Source of the DNA: Opitutus sp. ER46
GTDB taxonomy: Bacteria; Verrucomicrobiota; Verrucomicrobiia; Opitutales; Opitutaceae
NCBI RefSeq assembly: GCF_003054705.1
Contig: NZ_QAYX01000023.1
Location: 1-64,000 of the forward strand
Direction of reading: 5' to 3'
DNA: 64,000 nucleotides
Under the pieces are notes generated by a model. It saw only the letters and a list, made by a program, of their open reading frames with translations, ran no database searches and was not told where the DNA came from. Made by a program: the position numbers and the translations under genes. Each line of letters starts with the position of its first letter. The first letter of the stretch is position 1. Positions 7,596 to 16,872 of the stretch are shown here, in pieces.

Positions 7596-10406
7596 GTGGT
7601 CTCGGTCGCAGTTCATCCCTCCTCCGTCTTCCGCTGGCGTGCGATCGTCGCCGCGTGGTCTTTCCGCGTGCTCGCGATGCTGACGCTTGGCGCTTTGCCC
7701 TCGGCGGTCGCTGCGCCGCTCGCACCGGCGCCCTGGCCGGGCGCCCGGGCTGCCGCGCTACTCGGCGCCGAGGACGACGCCCTGCTCGACGACATGCAGC
7801 GCGCCGCCTTTCGCTTCTTTGACGAACAGAGCCATCCTGTGACCGGCCTGATCCGCGACCGCGCCCGCGCGGACGGTTCGCCCAGCGAGGGCAAGGCCAG
7901 CATCTCCGCGTCCGGTTTCGCCCTGAGCGGCTGGGTCATCGCCACGCACCGCGGCTGGGTCGGACGCACCGAGGCCCTCGAACGCGTCCGCAGTTCCCTG
8001 CGCTTCCTCGCCACCAAGGCGCAGCGCGAGCACGGGTTCTTCTATCACTTCATGGAAATGGACACCGGCGAACGCACCTGGAAGTGCGAGCTGTCGTCCA
8101 TCGACTCCGCCCTGTTTCTCGCCGGCGCCATCGTGGCCCGGGAGTACTTTCAGGATCCCGAGATCACGCGCCTGGTGAACCAGCTGTACACCGACATGGA
8201 TTGGAAGTGGTTCCAGAACGACGGCGAGATCGTGTCGCTCAGCTGGCATCCCGAGACCGGCTTCTCGCGGTATCGCTGGATGAACTACTCGGAGCACCTG
8301 ATGATGAGCTTCCTCGCGCTCGGCGCGCCGGAGCACGGGCTCGACGCCCGCTACTGGCGCGCCTGGTCGCGCGTCCCGGTCGGCTCGTACGCCGGTTATC
8401 ACTACATCCAGCAGGCGCCGCTGTTTGTGCACCAGTTCACGCACTCGTATGCGGATTTCCGTGACCGCCGCGACGCCTTCGCCGACTACTACCAGAACTC
8501 GGTCCTCGCCACCCTCGCCCAGCGCCAGTTCTGCATCGACCTGCGGCGCGAGTATCCCAGTTGGAGCGAGCGTCTCTGGGGCATCACGGCGTCGGATTCC
8601 GCCACCGGCTACAAGGCCTGGGGCGGCCCGCCGCGCACCCTTCAGCTCAATGCGCTCGACGGCACCATCGTGCCCTGTGCCGCCGCCGGCTCCGTGCCTT
8701 TCGCCCCTTACGAAACCCTCCTCACGCTGCGCCACATGCGCGCGGTGTACGGCGACAAGATCTGGCAACGGTATGGTTTCGTCGACGCCTTCAATCCGCA
8801 GACCGGTTGGGTGAACCCCGATGTCATCGGCATCGACCAGGGCATTACCCTCGTCCAGGCCGAAAACGCCCGCAGCGGGCTCATCTGGGCCCTCTTCATG
8901 CAGGCGCCCGAGGTGCAGAAGGCGATGCGCAAGGCCGGCCTCGTCTCCAAGAACCGGCTGCTCTCCCTCGACAACTCCCGCTTCGTGCGCGCGCTTGGGC
9001 GCGATGCCTGGCTCTCCGTCGCCGACCTCCCACCGGCCCCCGAAACCGCCGGCCTGCAGCTCACCGCCATCCTCGCCGCTCATGCGCTCGGTCTCCTGAG
9101 CACCGATGAGACCCTCGCCCGCACCCACGCTTTCCTCGCGGCTGTTCCCGCCCCGACCGCCGATCCGGCCGTGGGCCAGTACGCCGCTGCGCTCATCACG
9201 CTGCGCCGGGCGTTGCCCGCGCTCGAGACCGAGGCCTCGACCAAGCTCAAGGCGATCGATTGGCGCAAGGTCACGCTCCAGGAAAACCAACTCGGCTCTG
9301 CCAGCCGGCTGACCGCCTTCCTCCAGATCGCCGTGGCCGGCGAAGCTTCGACCGTGTGGTCCACGCTGCGCCGCGAGGCCGTCAAGGTCGGCCCGATCCA
9401 CACGCTCGCGCCGTCGCGCACGGCCGACCAGTTCATCCCGGGCCTCTGGCTCGACGAGCACGCCATCATCACGGGTGCCTCCGCCAGCCAGCTGGCTTAC
9501 GCCACCTTCATCGCCGACACCGAGGGGCCGCAGCCGCCGCCGCGGCATGATGTGCTCACCAACGCGCTGCTCCTCGACCGGTTCCCGGCCGAGTCCGTCG
9601 AACGGCTCAAGCTCCAGCCGCTCCCGGACAATTGGCAGACGCAGGCGCCGGTCGCCGCGCGCGCCGCCTTCCTCATTTCGGTCGCCAACGTCCTCGTGCC
9701 GGACTGCACCCGCGAGTGGTTCCAGGAGGATCCGCTCGTGATCTCCGGTCGCGCCGCGTTGCCCGAGTTTGCGGAGGCCCCCTTCGGCCGGAAGACGTCG
9801 CTCACTTCCCGTTTCGAGCTCAACGGCCCCGAGCAGCCCCTCCACACGCGCCAGGCGCGCGCCGTCGCCACCTCGGTTCCGCGCGAGCAGTGGGACTGGC
9901 ACGAAGTCGCCGGCCTTGAGTACAAGGACTCCGGCGCCGACGTCCGTCCGGGTGATCCGCCCATCTCGATGCGTTTCGCGTTCACGTGGGATGCGGATGC
10001 GCTCCACCTGCACGTCGAGGTGACCGATGCCGTCACCGGCTACACGCTCCCGCCGGAGGCCAATCGCTTCGTCGAACTCTTCCTCGATGTCACCCGCAAC
10101 GGCCTGCTCTGGCTGGGCTCGGACGACTACCAGTTCTACTTCACGTCCGATGGCCGCTATCGGGAGTGGTTTCACCAGAAGGACGGCCGCGCGACGATCA
10201 AGCCGACGGCCCAGGGCTATTCGGTCGATGCCGTCGTGCCGTGGAGCAGCATTCAGGTGACGCCGCGCGTCGGTCTCGAGATCGGCGTCTCCCCGGCAGT
10301 GATGCTCGAGGGCAACCGCGAGTGGCAGCCCGCCCTGAAACTCAACTGGTGCTACCAGCGCCGCGTCGATGGCCAGGTCTTCCTCGGCAATCTGCGACTC
10401 GAGTGA
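7596..10406 (+). CDS. Secreted PF10091 (GH144-type) hydrolase with C-terminal CBM9-like domain
   Basis: A large exported (alpha/alpha)6 hydrolase. The open frame reaches back to a TTG at 7485, but that part overlaps an operator. I prefer the GTG at 7596, which gives 936 residues and a signal peptide (basic start, hydrophobic LAMLTLGALPSAVA, cleavage near AVAA). The PF10091 domain, named glycoamylase in Pfam and containing GH144 endo-beta-1,2-glucanases, covers about 50-440. It has SSIDSALFLAG, then DWKWFQNDGEIVSLSWHP, YRWMNYSEHLMM and the late WVNPDVIGIDQG. About 340 poorly characterised helical residues follow. The last 150 residues (SMRFAFTWDADALHLHVEV onward) look like a CBM9/DOMON beta-sandwich that binds sugar. 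As the first gene of the locus, it would cut polymer in the periplasm or outside. Confidence 0.82.
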   Translation: MVSVAVHPSSVFRWRAIVAAWSFRVLAMLTLGALPSAVAAPLAPAPWPGARAAALLGAEDDALLDDMQRAAFRFFDEQSHPVTGLIRDRARADGSPSEGKASISASGFALSGWVIATHRGWVGRTEALERVRSSLRFLATKAQREHGFFYHFMEMDTGERTWKCELSSIDSALFLAGAIVAREYFQDPEITRLVNQLYTDMDWKWFQNDGEIVSLSWHPETGFSRYRWMNYSEHLMMSFLALGAPEHGLDARYWRAWSRVPVGSYAGYHYIQQAPLFVHQFTHSYADFRDRRDAFADYYQNSVLATLAQRQFCIDLRREYPSWSERLWGITASDSATGYKAWGGPPRTLQLNALDGTIVPCAAAGSVPFAPYETLLTLRHMRAVYGDKIWQRYGFVDAFNPQTGWVNPDVIGIDQGITLVQAENARSGLIWALFMQAPEVQKAMRKAGLVSKNRLLSLDNSRFVRALGRDAWLSVADLPPAPETAGLQLTAILAAHALGLLSTDETLARTHAFLAAVPAPTADPAVGQYAAALITLRRALPALETEASTKLKAIDWRKVTLQENQLGSASRLTAFLQIAVAGEASTVWSTLRREAVKVGPIHTLAPSRTADQFIPGLWLDEHAIITGASASQLAYATFIADTEGPQPPPRHDVLTNALLLDRFPAESVERLKLQPLPDNWQTQAPVAARAAFLISVANVLVPDCTREWFQEDPLVISGRAALPEFAEAPFGRKTSLTSRFELNGPEQPLHTRQARAVATSVPREQWDWHEVAGLEYKDSGADVRPGDPPISMRFAFTWDADALHLHVEVTDAVTGYTLPPEANRFVELFLDVTRNGLLWLGSDDYQFYFTSDGRYREWFHQKDGRATIKPTAQGYSVDAVVPWSSIQVTPRVGLEIGVSPAVMLEGNREWQPALKLNWCYQRRVDGQVFLGNLRLE

Positions 10407-10491
10407 CACGCCCGCTCCCGCGGCTCACCTCCACCCCTTAGTCAGAGAACTGTTCCCGCGCCCGCACCCCGCACCGTCAAACCAACGCGCT

Positions 10492-13302
10492 ATGAAACAC
10501 ATGCTACCCCCCAAGTTCGCGCTAGCCTTCGGGCTGACGCTTGGCCTCCCGGCCTCCCTGCTCGCCCAGAGCACGACTCCGCCGCCAACCGCGACCGGCG
10601 CCGACAATGATGAGCTCGTCCGGCTGACCCCGTTCATCGTCAACACGGACCGGGATAATGGCTACATCGCTGTCGACGCGCTCGCCGGCGGTCGGACCAA
10701 TACCCCGGTGAAGCTCACGCCTTCGTCGATGTCGTCCATCACCCGGGCCTTCATCGACGACGTGGCCATCACCAACGTCCGCGATGCGCTCCGCTGGTCG
10801 CCCAATGTCGTTCCGAGCGACTATCTGGCGGGCAAGCAGCTCGCGAATCCCTTCAACGCCTGGGACTACAACTTCCGCGGCGCCGGCCAGTCGCTGCAGG
10901 GTGGTGCCGGCCCGGGCCGCAACTACTTCACGTTCTACAACGTCGCGGACACCTATAACCTCGACCGCATCGAGTTCGACCGCGGTCCCAACTCCATCCT
11001 CTACGGCGTCGGTACCGTCGGTGGCGTGTTGAGCACCTACACGAAGATCCCGCGTCTCGATAAGAATTTTCTCACCCCGACGGTGACCTTCGACAGCAAC
11101 GGCAGCGCCCGTTTCGAGGCGGACTTCAACCGCCGCCTGACCGACAAGTTCGCCACGCGCATCAACGCGCTGTACGACCGCAACCGCGGCTGGCGGAACA
11201 ACGACAAGAACGACGCGCAGGCGATCGACATCGCCATGCTCTACAAGTTCACCGAGCGCACGTCCGCCCGCGTCGAGGTCGAGGGCTACAAGGCCAAGAA
11301 CACCCTCATCTCGAGCACCTATGGCGACGGCATGTCGGCCTGGGACGGCTCCGCCAACTCGGCCACCTGGGGCGCCGCGCCGACCGGCACCGGCACCCGC
11401 GCCTCGCAGTCCGCCGGCTGGTGGACCGCCAACTACAACGTGTGGATCCCGGGCCTCGCCTCGAAGGGCATCATGAACTGGAACGGCGGCACCATCTCCG
11501 CCGGCATCGATCCCGACGGCATCCCCGCCGCGCCGTACGCCGGCTACTACCCGAAGGAGTTCAAGCCGCTCTATTCCTGGATGAATGGCGGCAAGAATTA
11601 CTCCACGGCCAAGGTCCCGGTGCTCCCGGAGCGTGAGTTCACCTACGGCAATGGCATCTCCAAGCCGCAGTACACCAACGCCACCGCCTACCTCGATCAC
11701 TCGTTCTCCGACAATCTCGATGCCGAGGTCGCGTTCTACCGCTACGAGTCGAAGCAGAACGCCAAGGACTACGAGGGCGCCAGCAACATCTTCCTCGATC
11801 TCAACAAGCAGCTGCCCGACGGCACCGCCAATCCCAACTACGGCAAGCCGTTCGCCGACTTCTTCCTGAGCCAGCAGCAGCAGAACCGCACGGTCACCGA
11901 GATCCGCGCCCAGCTGAACTATCACTTCACCGCCGACGTCCTCGGCATCCCGCTCAAGCAGCTCTTCACCGGCGCCGCCGGCCAGCAGCGCATCACCTGG
12001 TACGCCCGCCAGTACATGGCTGAGCTCGTCAACACCGGGAACAACGACGCCGCGCAGAATATGATCTGGGGCCGGCTCTATTTCGACCAACCCAACGCCG
12101 AGATGAACATCCCCGATGTCGTCAACGGCAAGGTCGTCGCCTACGTCCCGTGGTCGAGCGACTGGTTCGACTTCGACGAGACCTACAAGCTGAAGAGCGC
12201 CTCGCTCGCGTCACACACCCGCCTCTGGAACGACAAGCTCTCGATCCTCGCCGGCCTGCGCCACGACAACTACGACCACAACAAGGTCCAGGCCCACAGC
12301 CGCTCTCGCGTCGAGGACGGCGCCAGCGGCACGACCTACTCGGCCGGCGCCATCTACTACTTCAAGTGGTTCGGCCTCTTCGCCAACTACGCGAAGAACT
12401 TCGACCCCATCGGGCCGGGCAAGAACCTCAGCCTCTCGGGCACGCCCTTCGGTCCCGCTGAGGGCAAGAGCTTCGAATACGGCATCCGTATCTCGACGGA
12501 CGACGGCAAGTACTACGCCTCGCTCTCCCGCTACGACAGCGAATCCACCGGCCGCATCACCACGACGAAGATCGACTTCGCCGGCATGTGGAAGAACTAC
12601 TACGACGCGCTCGGCCAGAGCTACGACACGAAGCGCACGCAGCTTTCGTACGACGATACCGAGGCGCTCAAGGTCAAGGGCTACGAGATCGACCTGACCG
12701 CCAACCCGACGAAGAACATCCGGCTCAGCGCCACGTACGGAAAGCCCGACTCCCAGATCCAGGAGGCCCTCGCCGGTCAGCGTGCCTACTACGCCGCCAA
12801 CCTTGCTACCTGGAACACGGCCACGGGTGGTACCAGCACCCCGGCGACGAACCTCAAGAGCCAGCTCCAGAGCGCGCTCAACACCCTCAATCAGAACGCG
12901 GCCGGCAAGACCAAGACCGGCCTGGTCGACTACACCGCGAGCGTGTTCGTGAACTACACGTTCACCGACAACGCGCTCCGCGGCTTCTCGATCGGCGGCG
13001 GCGTCGCCCGTACGGGCCAGCAGTACGTCGGCGACTTCGGTGCACCTGACGGCCAGCCGAAGTTCAAGTACTACGCCGACGCGCGCACCTCCACGAGCCT
13101 CGTCCTGGCCTATGAGACGAAGCTCCGGCACATCCCGGTCCGCTTCGCCCTCAACATCGACAACGTCCTCGATGACACCGATCCGATTGTGACCGGTTAT
13201 CACTGGGGCTGGATGGATCCGAACACCGGTCGCAACATTGCCTCCGGGTACATGCTCCCCGCGCCGCGTACGTTCCGCTTCTCGGCTCGGTTCACGTTCT
13301 AA
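10492..13302 (+). CDS. TonB-dependent outer-membrane receptor (glucan locus)
   Basis: A 936-residue outer-membrane transporter powered by TonB. It has a signal peptide (MKHMLPPKFALAFGL onward, cleavage after SLLAQ) and a short linker with a TonB-box-like LVRLTPFIVNTDRDNGY. The plug domain (about 60-200) includes DRIEFDRGPNSILYGVGTVGG, the receptor family's plug signature. A 22-strand-type barrel rich in Tyr, Asn and Asp ends in the aromatic C terminus FSARFTF. ATG 10492 is chosen because it starts the signal peptide. It lies 85 bp after the hydrolase gene and is followed by a strong hairpin. By position it should import oligosaccharides released by that hydrolase; no SusD-like partner gene is present. 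Confidence 0.93.
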   Translation: MKHMLPPKFALAFGLTLGLPASLLAQSTTPPPTATGADNDELVRLTPFIVNTDRDNGYIAVDALAGGRTNTPVKLTPSSMSSITRAFIDDVAITNVRDALRWSPNVVPSDYLAGKQLANPFNAWDYNFRGAGQSLQGGAGPGRNYFTFYNVADTYNLDRIEFDRGPNSILYGVGTVGGVLSTYTKIPRLDKNFLTPTVTFDSNGSARFEADFNRRLTDKFATRINALYDRNRGWRNNDKNDAQAIDIAMLYKFTERTSARVEVEGYKAKNTLISSTYGDGMSAWDGSANSATWGAAPTGTGTRASQSAGWWTANYNVWIPGLASKGIMNWNGGTISAGIDPDGIPAAPYAGYYPKEFKPLYSWMNGGKNYSTAKVPVLPEREFTYGNGISKPQYTNATAYLDHSFSDNLDAEVAFYRYESKQNAKDYEGASNIFLDLNKQLPDGTANPNYGKPFADFFLSQQQQNRTVTEIRAQLNYHFTADVLGIPLKQLFTGAAGQQRITWYARQYMAELVNTGNNDAAQNMIWGRLYFDQPNAEMNIPDVVNGKVVAYVPWSSDWFDFDETYKLKSASLASHTRLWNDKLSILAGLRHDNYDHNKVQAHSRSRVEDGASGTTYSAGAIYYFKWFGLFANYAKNFDPIGPGKNLSLSGTPFGPAEGKSFEYGIRISTDDGKYYASLSRYDSESTGRITTTKIDFAGMWKNYYDALGQSYDTKRTQLSYDDTEALKVKGYEIDLTANPTKNIRLSATYGKPDSQIQEALAGQRAYYAANLATWNTATGGTSTPATNLKSQLQSALNTLNQNAAGKTKTGLVDYTASVFVNYTFTDNALRGFSIGGGVARTGQQYVGDFGAPDGQPKFKYYADARTSTSLVLAYETKLRHIPVRFALNIDNVLDDTDPIVTGYHWGWMDPNTGRNIASGYMLPAPRTFRFSARFTF

Positions 13303-13319
13303 GCTGTTACTGAAGCAAC

Positions 13320-13357
13320 GGCCACCGGCGGCGGAGTTCCTTGCGCCGCCGGTGGCC
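13320..13357 (+). terminator. Strong hairpin between receptor and phosphorylase genes
   Basis: A perfect 14-bp inverted repeat, GGCCACCGGCGGCG and CGCCGCCGGTGGCC, with a 10-nt loop. It is followed by a pyrimidine stretch CTCTTCT and lies 17 bp after the receptor stop codon. It ends 17 bp before the GH94 start. It may be a partial terminator or an mRNA-protecting structure that sets a higher receptor level than enzyme level. Confidence 0.65.
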
Positions 13358-13373
13358 CTCTTCTGCCCTTCCG

Positions 13374-16300
13374 ATGGAGCGTTCCTCTTCCGCGTCGTCC
13401 CTCTCGTCCGCCTCCGCGTGGCGTGCCCTCCCGGCCGCGGCCGGTTTCGGCCTCGTCGCCGTGCGCAACGCGACCCCGCTGCAGGCCCAGTTCCTGCCGA
13501 CCGGGGCGCTGTTTGCCCTGCGGCACGGCGCGACGCTCCTCAACCAGTTGATCCCGGGGCCCGCGGAGGACGGGCTGCTCCGGTTGTTTCTCCGCGTTCG
13601 TGACGCCGCGGGCGGCGTGGCCGGATCCACTCGCCTCGTCGGCGCGGGCCTGCCGTTCGCGGCCGATGCGCACGCGGCGGCCTGGACCGCCGCTCCGGTT
13701 GGCGGCTTCGCCGCGACCACCACTTTCTCGCTGCACCCGCAGCAAACCGCCTGGGCGTGGCGCATTCGGATCACGAACACGGGCCGGAGCCCCGGCACGT
13801 GCGACGTGCTCCTGGCCCAGGACCTCGGCCTCGCCGACGAGGGCGCCGTGCGTAACAACGAGGCCTACGTTTCCCAATACATCGACCTGCTGCCGGTGCG
13901 GGACGACACGCTCGGCTGGACCGTGCTCGCGCGGCAGAACCAGCCCGCGGCCGGGGGGCGCCATCCGTGGCTGGCCACCGCGTGCCTCAGCGGCGCCGAT
14001 TCGTACTGCACGGACGGCTGGCAGTTTTTCGGGGCCGATCACCGCCTGACCGGTGAGCCCGCCGCGCTGCGTACGGTGCAACTGCCGTCGGTCCGGGTGC
14101 AGTATGAGGCGGCGTTGGCCGGCCTCCAGAGCCGGCCCCTCACGCTCCCGCCCGGCGGGGCGGCCGAGATCGTCTTCGTCGGGCGCTATCTCGAGGATCA
14201 CCCTGGCGCTTCCGGTCCGGCCGACCTCGACGCGGTCCGCGCGTTGCTGCCCGTCTCCTGGGCCGCCCAGGCCGTCGCGGTCACGCCCGACGCCAAGCCG
14301 TCGTCCCTCTTTCTCACCGCGCCGTGGCTGCATGGCCGCGATCCCGTTGCGGCTGATTTGGACCGCCTTTTCCCCCGCGAGCGCCGCCATGTCGAGACTG
14401 ACGCCCAAGGCGTGGTTCAGTCTTTCTTCACCGGTGCGGACACGCACGTGGTCACGCGCGCCAAGGAGTCCGCCATCGCCCGGCCGCATGGGCATATCCT
14501 GCGCTCCGGCGACGGTTCCTGGATCGATGACGCCCAGTTTGGCGTCACCTGCTACGCCGCCGGCATCTTCGCGGCGCAGGCGTACATGGGTAACCCGAGC
14601 TTCGGCCGGCTGCTGCCGGTCGTGCGCAGCGCGCTCAATGTCGCGCGGGCGAGTGGCCAGCGCATCTTCGTCCGCCATGACCGCGGCTGGCAGCAGCTCG
14701 GCGTGCCCTCTGTCTTCGCCCTGGCTCCCGGTGAGGTGCACTGGGTGTACCTGCTGCCTGATGGCACCGAGCTCGAGGCGGTGGTCTGGTGCCCGCCGGA
14801 CCAGCCGGCCTCCCTGCTCTCGTTGCGCGTGCTCGCCGGCCCGCCCGTTGAGTTTCTCGTGTCCCACACGCTCGTGGCCGATGCCGTTGAGTTCGATCAC
14901 GCGCCCTTGGTCGCCTGGCAGCCCGGGCCGGGATGGATCGCGGTGCGCCCTGGCGCCGAGACCCTCGTCGGTACCCACGAGGCATCCCTTGCCTTTGCCA
15001 TTGCCGCCAGTGATCCCGCCGACGTCGTGCGGTTCACCGGGGATGAGCCGCTCTATGCGACGACGGGCTTCGCGCCCGGACCGTACGCCGTCCTCCAGAC
15101 CAAGCCGGTGCGCGCCTGTGGCGTGATTCTGCTCGGGTCGCAGGGCGGGCCCGACGCGCTGCCTGCGGCGGTCGCCGCGGCGCGCGCGGAGTTCGCCGCC
15201 GGCCACCGGGCCCGGCTTGTCACGGCGAGTCTCCGCCTCCGCCCCCACGCCGATGCCGGGGTGGGGCGCGTGAACGACGTGGTGCCGTGGTTCAACCACA
15301 ACGCCGCCATTCATTTTTCTGCACCGCACGGACTCGAACAGTGCGGGGGCGCCGCCTGGGGCGTCCGGGACGTCTGCCAGGGCTCGATCGAGTGGCTGCT
15401 GACGCTCGGCCGGCACGACGTGGTTCGCCGGACGCTGCTGGCGGTTTTCGCGCAACAATACCGGCCCGGCTCGGGCGAGGTCGCTGGCGCATGGCCGCAG
15501 TGGTTCATGCACGACCCGTACCGGCCAATCCAGCAGGCGCACAGCCACGGCGACGTCTGCTTCTGGCCGGTCAAGGCGCTCTGCGATTACGTCGAAGCCA
15601 GCAATGATCTCGCGTTCCTCGATCACGCCGTCGGCTATACGGATCCGGCCGGATTCGTGGTGGGTGGTCCCGCCGAATCGTTGTGGCGCCACTGTGATCA
15701 CGTGATCGACCACTGTGTCGCCCGCTTCCTGCCCGGCACCGCGCTGGTCAATTACGGCGATGGCGACTGGGATGACACGCTCCAGCCCGCCGATCCGAGC
15801 CTGCGGACGCGGCTGGTCAGCGCGTGGACGGTCGGGTTGGCCTATCACGCGTTTGGCCAGCTTGCTGAGGTGTGCCGCCGCGCGGGCCATGGCGATCGCG
15901 CCGCCCGCCTCCAGGATCTGCTGGTGCGCATGCGGGCCGACTTTAACGCTCGGCTCATGCCGGACGCGATCGTTGCCGGCTTCCTGCTGACCGAGGCCGA
16001 CGGCTCCTCGCGTCCGTTGCTGCACCCGTCGGATCGCGTGACCGGGATTCGCTACCGCCTCCTGCCGATGACCCGCTCGATTCTCGCGGGCCTGTTCACG
16101 CCCGAGCAGGCGCAGCGTCACCTGGCGATCGTCGAACGTGAGTTGCGCTCACCCGACGGGGTGCGGCTGATGAGCGAGCCCGCGGTTTACCACGGCGGTC
16201 TCGAGACCCTCTTCAAGCGGGCGAATACCGCCGCCAATGTCGGCCGTGAAATCGGCCTGCAGTACGTGCACGCCCACCTGCGCTATGCCGAGGCCCTTGC

Positions 16301-16841
16301 GCGCATCGGCGATGCCGATCGGCTTTGGACCGCGCTGCAGGTCGTAAACCCGGTCGGCCTCTCCGAGGTCGTCCCGAATGCGCTGCCGCGGCAGAGCAAT
16401 GTCTATTTCTCCAGCTCCGACGCCGACTTCCCGGATCGTCTCCAGGCTGCCGCGCGTTGGTCGGAAGTTCGCACCGGGCGCATCGGGGTGAAGGGCGGCT
16501 GGCGCCTGTACTCGAGCGGGCCCGGGCTCTACCTCCACAAGCTCCGGACCGGGCTGCTCGGCCTCCGCGAGTCGTACGGCGACCTGGTCTTCGACCCCGT
16601 GCTGCCACACCAGCTCGACGGCCTCGTGATCGAGGTGGTCCTCGACGGCCATCCGGTGGAGATTCAGTACCACGTGCGGGCACGCACCTCCGGTCCGACC
16701 GCCTTGCGCATCAACGGCCAACTCGTCGCCGACACCCGCCGGGAGGCCAATCCGTATCGGATCGGCGGCCTGGGCGTCAGCCGCGCGGTCATTGCGGACC
16801 TGCTCGCGGGCGAGCGAAACCGGATGGAGATCGAACTCTGA
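13374..16841 (+). CDS. GH94 family glycoside phosphorylase (SOGP-like length)
   Basis: A cytoplasmic phosphorylase of 1,155 residues with no signal peptide. GH94 enzymes split beta-glucosides with phosphate to yield a sugar 1-phosphate. The N-terminal beta-sandwich covers about 30-320. The (alpha/alpha)6 catalytic domain has WFNHNAAIHFSAPHGLEQC near 640, then WPQWFMHDPYRPIQQ and HSHGDVCFWPVKAL. The acidic YGDGDWDD segment (D796, D798, D800, D801) is where family members carry their general acid. A C-terminal beta region follows. The length is well above cellobiose phosphorylases (about 800) and close to 1,2-beta-oligoglucan phosphorylases (about 1,100). ATG 13374 was chosen; the frame runs 11 codons further up, into the hairpin. 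The next gene is 31 bp downstream, so they are probably co-transcribed. Exact specificity is inferred. Confidence 0.85.
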   Translation: MERSSSASSLSSASAWRALPAAAGFGLVAVRNATPLQAQFLPTGALFALRHGATLLNQLIPGPAEDGLLRLFLRVRDAAGGVAGSTRLVGAGLPFAADAHAAAWTAAPVGGFAATTTFSLHPQQTAWAWRIRITNTGRSPGTCDVLLAQDLGLADEGAVRNNEAYVSQYIDLLPVRDDTLGWTVLARQNQPAAGGRHPWLATACLSGADSYCTDGWQFFGADHRLTGEPAALRTVQLPSVRVQYEAALAGLQSRPLTLPPGGAAEIVFVGRYLEDHPGASGPADLDAVRALLPVSWAAQAVAVTPDAKPSSLFLTAPWLHGRDPVAADLDRLFPRERRHVETDAQGVVQSFFTGADTHVVTRAKESAIARPHGHILRSGDGSWIDDAQFGVTCYAAGIFAAQAYMGNPSFGRLLPVVRSALNVARASGQRIFVRHDRGWQQLGVPSVFALAPGEVHWVYLLPDGTELEAVVWCPPDQPASLLSLRVLAGPPVEFLVSHTLVADAVEFDHAPLVAWQPGPGWIAVRPGAETLVGTHEASLAFAIAASDPADVVRFTGDEPLYATTGFAPGPYAVLQTKPVRACGVILLGSQGGPDALPAAVAAARAEFAAGHRARLVTASLRLRPHADAGVGRVNDVVPWFNHNAAIHFSAPHGLEQCGGAAWGVRDVCQGSIEWLLTLGRHDVVRRTLLAVFAQQYRPGSGEVAGAWPQWFMHDPYRPIQQAHSHGDVCFWPVKALCDYVEASNDLAFLDHAVGYTDPAGFVVGGPAESLWRHCDHVIDHCVARFLPGTALVNYGDGDWDDTLQPADPSLRTRLVSAWTVGLAYHAFGQLAEVCRRAGHGDRAARLQDLLVRMRADFNARLMPDAIVAGFLLTEADGSSRPLLHPSDRVTGIRYRLLPMTRSILAGLFTPEQAQRHLAIVERELRSPDGVRLMSEPAVYHGGLETLFKRANTAANVGREIGLQYVHAHLRYAEALARIGDADRLWTALQVVNPVGLSEVVPNALPRQSNVYFSSSDADFPDRLQAAARWSEVRTGRIGVKGGWRLYSSGPGLYLHKLRTGLLGLRESYGDLVFDPVLPHQLDGLVIEVVLDGHPVEIQYHVRARTSGPTALRINGQLVADTRREANPYRIGGLGVSRAVIADLLAGERNRMEIEL

Positions 16842-16872
16842 GCCCCTCAACCTTCCGCGCCGCCCCCCGCCC

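Noticed and set aside
13299-16121. A 940-codon minus-strand open frame opposite the GH94 gene
   Set aside because: It is an antisense shadow caused by GC-rich codons. Its composition is rich in Arg, Gly, Glu and Ala with no domain, while the plus strand encodes a clear GH94 enzyme.
7596-16841. A starch/maltose interpretation of the locus based on the Pfam name glycoamylase
   Set aside because: No GH13, GH97 or maltose-type gene is present. The GH94 partner acts on beta-linked glucosides, so the beta-1,2-glucan reading is more consistent, though not proven.
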